The translations under genes were made by a program, and so were the position numbers. From NCBI GenBank assembly GCA_041655595.1, contig JBBAFB010000122.1, positions 1 through 6,329 on the forward strand: a stretch of 6,329 nt of DNA, written 5' to 3'. This document shows positions 1 to 5,269 of the stretch, in pieces. This stretch comes from JBBAFB01 sp041655595. Lineage in GTDB: Bacteria; Bacillota; DULZ01. A model generated the notes under the pieces. It saw only the letters and a list, made by a program, of their open reading frames with translations, did not search any database and was not told the DNA's origin. Each line of letters begins with the position of its first letter. Positions within the stretch are counted from its first letter, which is position 1.

Positions 1-226
1 GCAGGAACAAGAAATAAACGCAAGAGCAAAGGCTTTTGCCGGTTATCAAATAAATGAGGAGTTGCTTAAAAAAGCTGCTTCCAAGGCGATAGTCCTACAT
101 TGTCTGCCTGCCCACCGAGGAGAAGAAATCACCGACGAGGTAATGGAAGGACCCCATTCCGCCATTTTCGATCAGGCAGAAAATCGCCTCCATGCCCAAA
201 AGGCCATCCTGGCTCTTTTAATGTAA
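1..226 (+). CDS. argF: Ornithine carbamoyltransferase, C-terminal part (left end cut by window)
   Basis: This enzyme transfers the carbamoyl group of carbamoyl phosphate to ornithine to make citrulline in arginine biosynthesis, in the cytoplasm. Only the last 74 codons are visible, with the first complete codon at base 2 and a TAA stop at 224-226. The family is usually 300-320 residues, so about three quarters lies off the left edge. The diagnostic ornithine-binding loop HCLPAHRGEEI is present at visible residues 33-43, including the active-site Cys of HCLP. It is followed by ITDEVMEGPHSAIFDQAENR and the amphipathic C-terminal helix LHAQKAILALLM, a typical OTCase ending. HCLPAHRG separates OTCases from aspartate carbamoyltransferase. 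The catabolic form (arcB) shares the motif, so the biosynthetic assignment is by likelihood, not proof. No terminator hairpin follows, so transcription may continue into the membrane gene downstream. Confidence 0.95.
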   Translation, partial: QEQEINARAKAFAGYQINEELLKKAASKAIVLHCLPAHRGEEITDEVMEGPHSAIFDQAENRLHAQKAILALLM

Positions 227-274
227 TGGAACAAATTGCTTTTTAATTTCGTCTGAGTTACGTGCCTGAAATGA

Positions 275-502
275 GGTGAAGGAGTTGGGGAGTTTAAGGT
301 CAGCTGGCTATTAGTAGTTTTGATACCTGCACTAATTTTGATGTCTTTGGTTTTGCTGGTTTTAAGTATTGTCGTGGGGGTGGGAAATCTTTTGGGCTCT
401 ATACTTATAATTTCAATACCTTTATTGGCCTTACTGATGATTATTATGGTAATTGCGGGTTCCATAGGCTCTAAAAACAAGACAAAGGAAGGCGGGGAAA
501 AC
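275..502 (+). other. Upstream in-frame hydrophobic extension of the next gene, start unclear
   Basis: The frame is open from the TGA at 272-274 straight into the gene starting at 503. It encodes FKVSWLLVVLIPALILMSLV and then a second hydrophobic stretch around LIISIPLLALLMIIMVIAGS. These are two plausible membrane helices followed by a charged linker (SKNKTKEGGEN), so the stretch looks protein-coding. The only starts in frame are a TTG at 320 and an ATG at 341, and neither has a ribosome binding site. A good Shine-Dalgarno-like string (GGTGAAGGAG, 275-284) leads to no in-frame start codon. One extra G in the GGGG run at 287-290 would join a GTG at 276 to this frame and give the N-terminus (M)KELGEFKVSW. 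This may therefore be the real N-terminal half of a roughly 197-residue protein with a frameshift or sequencing error, or an untranslated relic. Confidence 0.4.
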
Positions 503-868
503 ATGGTGAAAAACGTTTATGTATATTTTGTATTGTTTGCTACCTTAATGATGACTATCGGAGGTAGTGTCAGTGTTTTTATGGCAGTAGCCGATATTAT
601 TGCACCAACACCTTACTACCAAAGCTATGAGGATTATGTGCGAATCAATAAAGAAAGGCCCTCACCGGTTGATGGGGAGGCTAGGGAACAACTCAGTGAG
701 GAGGAGTTAAGAAGTCAGTACGCTTCCTTGGTTAAAAGTGAAACGGAAAGGCAGGCAAGCAGGGCAAAAAATACCTTGATAAAAAGTTTTGGCTGGATTG
801 TGATACCTTTACCTGTCTTCTTATATTTTCAAAGAAGGTTGGCGGCCCAAAAGGACCAAACAGCTTAA
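503..868 (+). CDS. Small membrane protein of unknown function (two-helix core)
   Basis: I do not recognise a characterised family. From the ATG at 503 the product is 121 residues. There is a predicted membrane helix at about residues 5-32 (YVYFVLFATLMMTIGGSVSV onward), a polar central region of about 65 residues rich in Glu/Arg with APTPYYQSYEDYVR and LSEEELRSQY, and a second hydrophobic segment near the C-terminus (SFGWIVIPLPVFLYFQRR) ending in a basic tail. The ATG is chosen because AAGGAAGGCGG lies just before it at good spacing. The same frame is open upstream to 275 and could start at TTG 320 (182 residues), adding two helices, so both a long and an internally initiated short product are possible. 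It lies 276 bases after argF on the same strand. The stop at 866-868 is followed by the stem that terminates the opposing membrane operon. The protein is probably inner-membrane; function is unknown. Confidence 0.7.
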   Translation: MVKNVYVYFVLFATLMMTIGGSVSVFMAVADIIAPTPYYQSYEDYVRINKERPSPVDGEAREQLSEEELRSQYASLVKSETERQASRAKNTLIKSFGWIVIPLPVFLYFQRRLAAQKDQTA

Positions 869-884
869 AAAATTACCAGTTTAG

Positions 885-920
885 AGAAAAATAAAAAGGG
901 AGGAGATTTATCTCCTCCCT
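885..920 (-). terminator. Intrinsic terminator of the minus-strand membrane operon
   Basis: A perfect 10-bp stem, AGGGAGGAGA (897-906) and TCTCCTCCCT (911-920), encloses a 4-base TTTA loop. Read on the minus strand it is followed immediately by the T-rich tail TTTTTATTTTTCTC. It lies 22 bases beyond the stop of the gene ending at 943. On the plus strand the stem is followed by AAATTTATG, a poor U-tract, so it should work mainly for the minus-strand genes. It may still weaken plus-strand readthrough from the gene ending at 868. Confidence 0.88.
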
Positions 921-942
921 AAATTTATGAAATTTGTTACCC

Positions 943-1614
943 CTAGGCCTCTTTTAAAACCCCTGTTTTTAGTAAGGCAATTACTATTAAAGTAAAACCT
1001 AAAGCTGTTGGGAAGTAAACAGCTGGGTCGGTTGCCCCGCCGGTTAAAGCACCGGGCTTATGAGCGGCTGCTGCCCATTGTACATAGCTGGCGATAGTAA
1101 TTAAAATCCAGCCTGCTGTTGCCCAAAGGGCATGGATGTTTGATTTCCCAGTAGCAAAGGAAACAATCGGCCCGCCGATGCAACCAATCAAACTCAGTGT
1201 CATAATGCCTGCGAAGAAAGGTGTTTGCAGCACTTGTCCGGGAACCCCATCCCAATAATGTCCAATAACACCATAGAACATTACACCGGTGAACATGGTA
1301 ATGATGACATAGGGTACCCACTTCGTGCCCCTGAAAGCATGTGCCCAATAGCCTGCACCCCAAAATGCAAATGCTAACAGAACAGATACTAACATATACG
1401 GGTTGACCGCCAAATTACCTTCTCTGCCAATGGCTGTTGAGATAGCCGCAAAGGCTAAAGCGCCGGCAAACCAAAAAGATAGATGCATTTCAGAGGATCT
1501 GCTGGCAATTCTGTTGAACAAAATCACAAAAACAATAATGGCCATAGCTTGGGCCAAGGTGTCCATGTACTGCATAAAGGACAGGCTACCCATTTTTTCT
1601 AGTACAGCAACCAT
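943..1614 (-). CDS. Uncharacterised seven-helix membrane protein (second gene of pair)
   Basis: The 223-residue product is almost entirely hydrophobic and I do not recognise it. Reading the hydropathy by eye gives about seven membrane segments, near residues 17-35, 46-63, 73-92, 100-118, 132-153, 160-180 and 199-217. There is no signal peptide and no soluble domain. Polar residues that stand out near segment ends are H44, R64/E65 (AIGREGN), H92 (YWAHAF), H119 (GHYWDG), H161 and H185. There is no CxxCH haem-binding motif, iron-sulfur cysteine cluster or nucleotide-binding loop. The ATG at 1614-1612 overlaps the upstream stop by one base (TAATG), and the Shine-Dalgarno AGGAGGT lies inside the last codons of the upstream gene, so translation is almost certainly coupled. 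The two proteins probably form one membrane complex. A transporter, electron-transfer anchor or sensor role is possible, but nothing in the sequence decides. Confidence 0.85.
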   Translation of the reverse strand: MVAVLEKMGSLSFMQYMDTLAQAMAIIVFVILFNRIASRSSEMHLSFWFAGALAFAAISTAIGREGNLAVNPYMLVSVLLAFAFWGAGYWAHAFRGTKWVPYVIITMFTGVMFYGVIGHYWDGVPGQVLQTPFFAGIMTLSLIGCIGGPIVSFATGKSNIHALWATAGWILITIASYVQWAAAAHKPGALTGGATDPAVYFPTALGFTLIVIALLKTGVLKEA

Positions 1615-2327
1615 TATTTAGCACCTCCTACTTCAGCTTTGGTAATTCGCCTGAAGGTGGATACAACCCAAGTATCGGGGTTGAAACCAAGCTTTACCAA
1701 GGCAATTAGTCCGCCGCCGATAACTACCAGAAGGCTAGCAATAATGTTAATTTGCGGTTGCAAGGTAGCAGCCAAATTAACTCCATCAATAGTGTGAGAA
1801 CTTGCAGACATCATTGGTACAAAGAATAACAAAATGCCGCTTACTAAGAAAGCCGCACCAGTAGGTATAGCATAGGATGCGTCGCCCTCCGGTTTTTTGG
1901 TTAAGTCAATCTTATTCCAAATAAATGGCAGACGCACTATAATTAAAACAATTAGGGTTGCAATATCGGCTATCATGCGGATATCGTTAGGTAAGCTGCT
2001 TCCTCTTAACATTCTGGATAAATAAACATGAATAACACTATAAACTCCACTTACTAGTACAACGCCAACAGCTGACCAGAAAGCCCACTTTTCAGCTCGA
2101 ATGAAAGCATAAGTAATAATTACGAGAGCAAAGCCGGCTAGGGTGTACAAATAGACGGAAGCTTGATAAAAGGTAGCATAATCAGCTAGTTTTTTGAATG
2201 GCGGATAAGAAGCTGCGTCAAACGCCAAGCAGGTTGTACCGATACCGGACGACATGTTAAAGAGAGCCGTGGCACCTAAAAAAACGATTATTAGGCCACG
2301 AATAAAGCCAGTCAAATCTTTTTTCAC
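1614..2327 (-). CDS. Uncharacterised six-helix membrane protein (first gene of pair)
   Basis: From the GTG at 2327-2325 this encodes 237 residues. About six membrane segments are seen by eye, near residues 8-28, 56-76, 82-104, 116-134, 154-173 and 194-214. Features include NMSSGIGTTC (residues 24-33) with a lone Cys33 at the end of helix 1, H100 in helix 3, and a polar loop RGSSLPNDIR (108-117). The tail is basic and soluble. The GTG start is preferred because AAAAGGGGGAATTATAAG precedes it and because the next codons (KKDLTGFIRG) give a normal positively charged lead into helix 1. The frame is open upstream to a TTG at 2441, but the extra 38 residues look like translated leader and have no ribosome binding site. 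No characterised family was recognised. The gene is coupled to the one downstream by a TAATG overlap and ends inside that gene's ribosome binding site, which implies stoichiometric partners. Confidence 0.82.
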   Translation of the reverse strand: MKKDLTGFIRGLIIVFLGATALFNMSSGIGTTCLAFDAASYPPFKKLADYATFYQASVYLYTLAGFALVIITYAFIRAEKWAFWSAVGVVLVSGVYSVIHVYLSRMLRGSSLPNDIRMIADIATLIVLIIVRLPFIWNKIDLTKKPEGDASYAIPTGAAFLVSGILLFFVPMMSASSHTIDGVNLAATLQPQINIIASLLVVIGGGLIALVKLGFNPDTWVVSTFRRITKAEVGGAK

Positions 2328-2379
2328 CTTATAATTCCCCCTTTTCAAGGTTTTAACAAAGACAAAAAATTTTTGTTGG

Positions 2380-2397
2380 TTACCGGCCTTTCGGCAT
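2380..2397 (-). CDS. Possible five-codon leader peptide (MPKGR)
   Basis: On the minus strand, TGGGAGGTGTTGC precedes ATG CCG AAA GGC CGG TAA. GGAGG ends six bases before the ATG, a better ribosome binding site than that of the downstream gene. The mini-ORF is in a different frame from the membrane protein and ends 52 bases before its GTG. Its CCGAAAGGCCGG core could form a small GAAA-loop hairpin (GCC/GGC). It may be a leader peptide controlling the operon by attenuation or translation, or a chance ORF next to a purine-rich patch. Confidence 0.25.
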   Translation of the reverse strand: MPKGR

Positions 2398-2445
2398 GCA
2401 ACACCTCCCACAAACATATTTGTGAATAAAGATCCAAGCAATCTT

Positions 2446-2454
2446 ATTTTAGCA
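2446..2454 (-). promoter_or_regulatory. Candidate extended -10 promoter of membrane pair
   Basis: On the minus strand TGCTAAAAT matches the extended -10 pattern TGnTATAAT with one mismatch. The hexamer 17 bases upstream (2474-2469, ATCTAA) is a poor -35, which an extended -10 can tolerate. A perfect TTGACA lies at 2466-2461 but is only 9 bases from this -10. At 16-18 base spacing downstream it faces only GATTGC-like sequence, so it is more likely part of the palindrome at 2456-2470. Confidence 0.4.
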
Positions 2455-2455
2455 T

Positions 2456-2470
2456 AATCTTGTCAAGATT
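2456..2470. repeat. Perfect 7-bp inverted repeat upstream of membrane operon
   Basis: AATCTTG and CAAGATT flank a single central T. It lies directly upstream of the candidate -10 of the minus-strand operon and shares its last two bases with the larger palindrome at 2469-2494. Its size and position fit a dimeric regulator site, although AT-rich gaps also produce such repeats by chance. Confidence 0.5.
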
Positions 2471-2494
2471 AGATTTGCCTAAAGGCAAATCTAA
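2469..2494. promoter_or_regulatory. Perfect 12-bp palindrome, probable operator of metal-regulator type
   Basis: TTAGATTTGCCT and AGGCAAATCTAA are exact reverse complements separated by two A's, so the whole 26 bases are symmetric. Neither side has a U-tract, so it is not a normal intrinsic terminator. It covers the -35 area of the candidate minus-strand promoter, a place where a bound repressor or activator would act. From memory, the TTTGCCT..AGGCAAA core resembles operators of the DtxR/MntR metal-dependent regulators. That resemblance is suggestive only, and the symmetry is the part that is directly seen. Confidence 0.5.
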
Positions 2495-2601
2495 ATAGGA
2501 ATCTGTATTAATAATAGAAAATTCTATGAATGGCTGTTTCCCTTGGTTATAAGGAAAAACGATATGTAGGGTGGCTGTGATTAGATAAAATAATAAAAGG
2601 G

Positions 2602-2630
2602 TTTTTAAATTACATGCTGAAATTTATAAT
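2602..2630 (+). promoter_or_regulatory. Candidate promoter of the cupin-cysK operon
   Basis: A perfect -10 TATAAT (2625-2630) has a weak -35 TTTTTA (2602-2607) at exactly 17 bases. The -10 is followed by GTG and lies 46 bases before the cupin start codon. The surrounding region is very AT-rich, which raises the chance of a random match, but it is the best placed candidate. Confidence 0.45.
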
Positions 2631-2676
2631 GTGAATTATTATAATAAATAAAAACAAGTGAAAGGAGGAAATAAAT

Positions 2677-3024
2677 ATGGTAGTAGGCCATATCAAAGAG
2701 TTAGAAGGAATCAAGTTGGAGGGTGAAAACCTTGCCGGGGTTATAAAAAAAGTTTTGATTTCTCCCCAAAATGGCTGGGAAGGCTGGGTAATGAGGGTTT
2801 TTGAAATAGAACCGGGAGGCTACACACCTAAACACATTCATAATTGGCCACATATTAATTGGATTATAGAGGGTAAAGGCACTTTGTTGCTGGATGATAA
2901 GTTAAACAAGATTGAAGGCGGCAGTTTTGCTTATGTCCCAAACAATGTTCCCCATCAGTTTAAAAATGAAGGTGATAATAAGCTGTCCTTTATCTGTATA
3001 GTACCTCTGGAAGGGGAGGTATAA
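2677..3024 (+). CDS. Small single-domain cupin protein
   Basis: The 115-residue product is a one-domain cupin (cupin_2 type beta barrel), probably a cytoplasmic metal-binding protein. Cupin motif 1 is visible as GGYTPKHIHNWPHINWIIEG (residues 47-66), with candidate metal ligands H53, H55 and H59. Motif 2 is SFAYVPNNVPHQFKNEG (83-99), with H93. The usual motif-1 glutamate is absent: in the common HxH-x-WEHE form those positions are P58 and I60 here. An all-histidine site is therefore likely. The ATG is preceded by a strong AAAGGAGG at 2661-2668 with 8-base spacing. The gene lies 38 bases upstream of cysK on the same strand, so it is probably cotranscribed with it. Substrate and reaction cannot be deduced; such small cupins include isomerases, dioxygenase-like enzymes and pure sensors. 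A role linked to sulfur or cysteine is inferred only from context. Confidence 0.9.
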   Translation: MVVGHIKELEGIKLEGENLAGVIKKVLISPQNGWEGWVMRVFEIEPGGYTPKHIHNWPHINWIIEGKGTLLLDDKLNKIEGGSFAYVPNNVPHQFKNEGDNKLSFICIVPLEGEV

Positions 3025-3062
3025 TAACAAAATAAAAATAACTTTCAAAAGGAGCGTTTGTA

Positions 3063-3983
3063 TTGACTAAAATATATAAAAATGTTGCTGAATGCATAGG
3101 GGAAACACCCTTAGTTACTTTAAATAAAATTAACAACACTGGGGCGGAGCTGTTAGCAAAGCTAGAGTATTTCAACCCCGGGGGTAGCGTGAAAGACAGA
3201 ATTGCTTTAAACATGATAGAGGAGGCTGAAAAACAAGGTCTGCTGGACAAAGACACAATAATAATAGAGCCAACCAGCGGCAATACAGGCATCGGGTTAG
3301 CCTTAATTGCTGCCGTTAAAGGCTATCAATTGATTTTAACCATGCCTGAGACCATGAGCATAGAAAGGCGCAATTTGCTTAGGGCCTACGGGGCCAAGCT
3401 AGTGCTAACACCGGGTGCGGAGGGAATGAAAGGTGCTATCAAAAAAGCGGAGGAGCTTTTGCAGGGCTATGAAAAAGCTTTTATGCCCCAACAATTTACC
3501 AACCCGGCTAACCCGGAAGTCCATCGAAAAACCACGGCCCAGGAAATTTGGCTCGCCACCGGGGGTAAATTGGATGTGTTGGTAGCGGGTGTTGGTACCG
3601 GCGGTACTGTTACAGGTGTCGGGAAGTTTTTAAAAGAAAAATTACCTCAACTTAAAGTGGTTGCAGTGGAGCCCCTAGCTTCGCCTGTTCTGTCGGGGGG
3701 CAACCCAGGCCCCCACAAAATCCAAGGCATAGGCGCAGGCTTCGTGCCCCAGATTTTGGATATGACTGTGATTGATGAAATTATCACCGTTGCCGATGAT
3801 GATGCCTTGGCAATGGCAAGGCGATTGGCAAAAGAAGAAGGATTATTGGTTGGCATTTCTGCTGGGGCAGCAACCTATGGGGCCCTCCAATTAGCCGGGA
3901 AAGCGGAGTACAAAGGCAAACGAGTAGTAGTTGTTCTACCCGATACAGGGGAAAGATATCTTTCTACGGCTTTATTTTCCTAA
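3063..3983 (+). CDS. cysK: Cysteine synthase (O-acetylserine sulfhydrylase)
   Basis: A PLP enzyme that makes cysteine from O-acetylserine and sulfide in the cytoplasm. The 306-residue length is typical of CysK. Visible landmarks are NPGGSVKDR with the PLP Schiff-base lysine K44, the substrate loop TSGNTG (71-76), the phosphate-binding loop GTGGT (178-182), QGIGAGF (221-227), GISAGAA with S267 contacting the PLP ring nitrogen, and the C-terminal PDTGERYLSTALF. Cystathionine beta-synthase and CysM relatives share the fold, but the absence of a CBS domain and the ERYLST ending favour CysK. The start is TTG at 3063: AAAAGGAG at 3047-3054 is well placed and TKIYKNVAECIGETPLV is a normal CysK N-terminus. 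The gene follows the cupin by 38 bases. No cysE or T-box leader is in the window. No terminator hairpin separates it from the convergent HD-GYP gene 12 bases away. Confidence 0.95.
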   Translation: MTKIYKNVAECIGETPLVTLNKINNTGAELLAKLEYFNPGGSVKDRIALNMIEEAEKQGLLDKDTIIIEPTSGNTGIGLALIAAVKGYQLILTMPETMSIERRNLLRAYGAKLVLTPGAEGMKGAIKKAEELLQGYEKAFMPQQFTNPANPEVHRKTTAQEIWLATGGKLDVLVAGVGTGGTVTGVGKFLKEKLPQLKVVAVEPLASPVLSGGNPGPHKIQGIGAGFVPQILDMTVIDEIITVADDDALAMARRLAKEEGLLVGISAGAATYGALQLAGKAEYKGKRVVVVLPDTGERYLSTALFS

Positions 3984-3995
3984 AGGGGTCCGGTT

Positions 3996-5057
3996 TTAAA
4001 TCATTTGTACTATTTGATAATTGGTGTCCCTGCTTAAATCAATCAAGCGATCACCAATTCTGACAATCGGTTTGGTAATGTTTTGCTGTAAAACAGCGGT
4101 TATTTCTCCGGTTTCACCGGTATTCATTAATACTTTTGCCCCTATGTAATAATTTACAATGTTGTTAAGGAAGGTTATGATGATTTTTGGGTCGAAATGG
4201 GTGTAGCCTATTTTTTGCAGTTCTTGAAAGGTGTCAAAGGGTGTAAAACGCTTTTTGTAAGCCCTTTCTGAAGTTAGGGCATCGTAAACGTCGGCAACTG
4301 CAATGATTTTTGCATAGGGGTGTATTTTTTCATTGGTGAGTTTTAAGGGGTAGCCTTCTCCGCTGGCTTTTTCATGATGCATCAAAACTCCGTTGCAAAT
4401 ATCATCATTTATCTGTTTGGTATTCTTTACAAGTTGGTAGCCAAAGATGCTGTGTTTTTTCATTTCTGTAAACTCTTGAGCCGTCAAAGGTCCTTTTTTG
4501 GAAAGCACTTCCTGGGAAATCTTTGCTTTTCCCACATCATGGAGTACGCCTGCTTGAATTATCTCCTGTATAGTGTGTTGCGGCAAGTCAAGCCATACCC
4601 CAAGAAGCCCTGCATATAAGGAAACATTAAGGCTGTGATGGTAGGTGTAGGCATCGGCAGTTCGCACTTCATTAATACAGTCAATTAAAGAATAATTTTG
4701 TGAGACCTGTTCATACATGGAGGAAAAAACCGGCTCTATGGTTTCAATCTCCAATTTTTTACCTACAACTAGGTCATTTAAAACCTCTTTGACAACATTT
4801 GCACTGCCCTCATATTGGGATTTAAATTCTTCCTTGAGCCTGATTAACCCTTCCCCTTGTATTTCCGGGGATTTTTCTTCGCTGTAGATATGTAGGTATC
4901 TGACACCGAAGTCAAGGAGCCTTTTGATCGCATGAGAACTAAGCCGGAGGTTTTTTGGGGCAATTAAAGACATTTCCGGCTCACTTTGAAAAACATCTTC
5001 TGCCAAAACTTGCCCTGGCTGGGCATTGATAATGTGGATTTTTCTCTTGTAATTCAT
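3996..5057 (-). CDS. HD-GYP domain protein, probable cyclic-di-GMP phosphodiesterase
   Basis: The 353-residue cytoplasmic protein probably hydrolyses cyclic-di-GMP. Residues 1-60 form a small N-terminal region of the type often seen ahead of clostridial HD-GYP domains (PGQVLAEDVF, then LDFGVRYLHIY). Residues 61-125 are a helical linker. The HD-GYP domain covers about 126-300: H141 in TYHHSLNVS, the HD pair H173-D174 in LHDVGKAKI, H202 in KKHSIFGYQL, HHEKASGEGYP at 227-237, and D256 in ADVYDALTSERAY. A conserved-looking C-terminal extension follows (NTGETGEITAVL to DTNYQIVQMI). All expected metal-binding His/Asp residues are present. The GYP motif HHExxDGxGYP has Ser232 in place of Asp. There are no membrane segments or receiver domain, so the input signal is unknown. 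The ATG is preceded by GGGTGGAGCT. Some HD-GYP proteins act on other cyclic dinucleotides such as cGAMP, so the substrate is inferred. Confidence 0.93.
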   Translation of the reverse strand: MNYKRKIHIINAQPGQVLAEDVFQSEPEMSLIAPKNLRLSSHAIKRLLDFGVRYLHIYSEEKSPEIQGEGLIRLKEEFKSQYEGSANVVKEVLNDLVVGKKLEIETIEPVFSSMYEQVSQNYSLIDCINEVRTADAYTYHHSLNVSLYAGLLGVWLDLPQHTIQEIIQAGVLHDVGKAKISQEVLSKKGPLTAQEFTEMKKHSIFGYQLVKNTKQINDDICNGVLMHHEKASGEGYPLKLTNEKIHPYAKIIAVADVYDALTSERAYKKRFTPFDTFQELQKIGYTHFDPKIIITFLNNIVNYYIGAKVLMNTGETGEITAVLQQNITKPIVRIGDRLIDLSRDTNYQIVQMI

Positions 5058-5210
5058 AGCTCCACCCTCGTTTTATCTGTAGTACTTAATTGTAACTATT
5101 GGAACTCATTACTAATAATTTCATATTATCATCTTTCCTGAAAAAAAACTACTTGCCGGGGTTGTGTTTTATTAAAAAATATGGTTTTGTTTTTCTAAAG
5201 TTTTTTTACT

Positions 5211-5248
5211 AATAGAGTTGCTGTCCAATAAAAGGAGGCAACTCTATT
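5211..5248 (+). promoter_or_regulatory. Hairpin containing a ribosome-binding-site sequence
   Basis: AATAGAGTTGC (5211-5221) pairs perfectly with GCAACTCTATT (5238-5248). An inner TCC/GGA pairing (5224-5226 with 5234-5236) closes an AATAAAA loop. AAAGGAGG at 5231-5238 lies in the inner part and would be partly sequestered. Ten bases later a TTG begins a six-codon ORF (TTG AAA TTA TTC ACC CTT TAA, 5249-5269). The short TTTT at 5247-5250 is a weak U-tract, so a plus-strand terminator is possible, yet no plus-strand gene lies just upstream. The structure is directly seen; the function is unknown. Confidence 0.45.
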
Positions 5249-5269
5249 TTGAAATTATTCACCCTTTAA

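Larger units (their letters stand above)
2328..2676. other. Divergent intergenic region with leader and palindromes
   Basis: This 349-base AT-rich gap separates the minus-strand membrane pair from the plus-strand cupin-cysK operon. The left half (2328-2445) is the apparent leader of the membrane pair. It contains a five-codon ORF with a good Shine-Dalgarno, a short stem ACAAA/TTTGT around 2410-2423 and an A/T palindrome at 2362-2376. The middle (2456-2494) holds two adjacent perfect inverted repeats. The right part (2500-2676) carries a TATAAT-type promoter and the ribosome binding site of the cupin gene. No RNA gene or known riboswitch class was recognised. Confidence 0.7.

Noticed and set aside
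172..504. Minus-strand 110-codon open frame opposite argF and the membrane gene
   Set aside because: It lies antisense to better supported coding sequence, has low-complexity Ile/Lys/Thr-rich translation and no recognisable motif.
1058..1363. Alternative minus-strand frame of 101 codons inside the seven-helix gene
   Set aside because: It is nested in another frame of a gene with clear membrane-protein composition and has no independent start signal.
2328..2441. Open-frame extension of the first membrane protein up to a TTG at 2441
   Set aside because: There is no ribosome binding site at the TTG or at the in-frame ATG (2417). The extra residues are unlike a membrane-protein N-terminus, and a GTG with a clear GGGGG-type site lies at 2327.
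2461..2466. Perfect TTGACA on the minus strand as -35 of the membrane operon
   Set aside because: No acceptable -10 lies 16-18 bases downstream, and the good TAAAAT is only 9 bases away. It is treated as part of the inverted repeat.
2990..3292. Minus-strand 100-codon frame opposite cysK
   Set aside because: It lies antisense to well-supported cysK and cupin motifs, with no family resemblance. The same applies to the frame at 3647-3856.
3984..3995. Bidirectional terminator between cysK and the HD-GYP gene
   Set aside because: The 12-base gap and its flanks form no stem with a U-tract. The convergent genes may rely on Rho, a weak signal, or overlapping transcripts.
4374..4619. Plus-strand 81-codon frame opposite the HD-GYP catalytic region
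   Set aside because: It is the complement of conserved HD-GYP codons, with no ribosome binding site.
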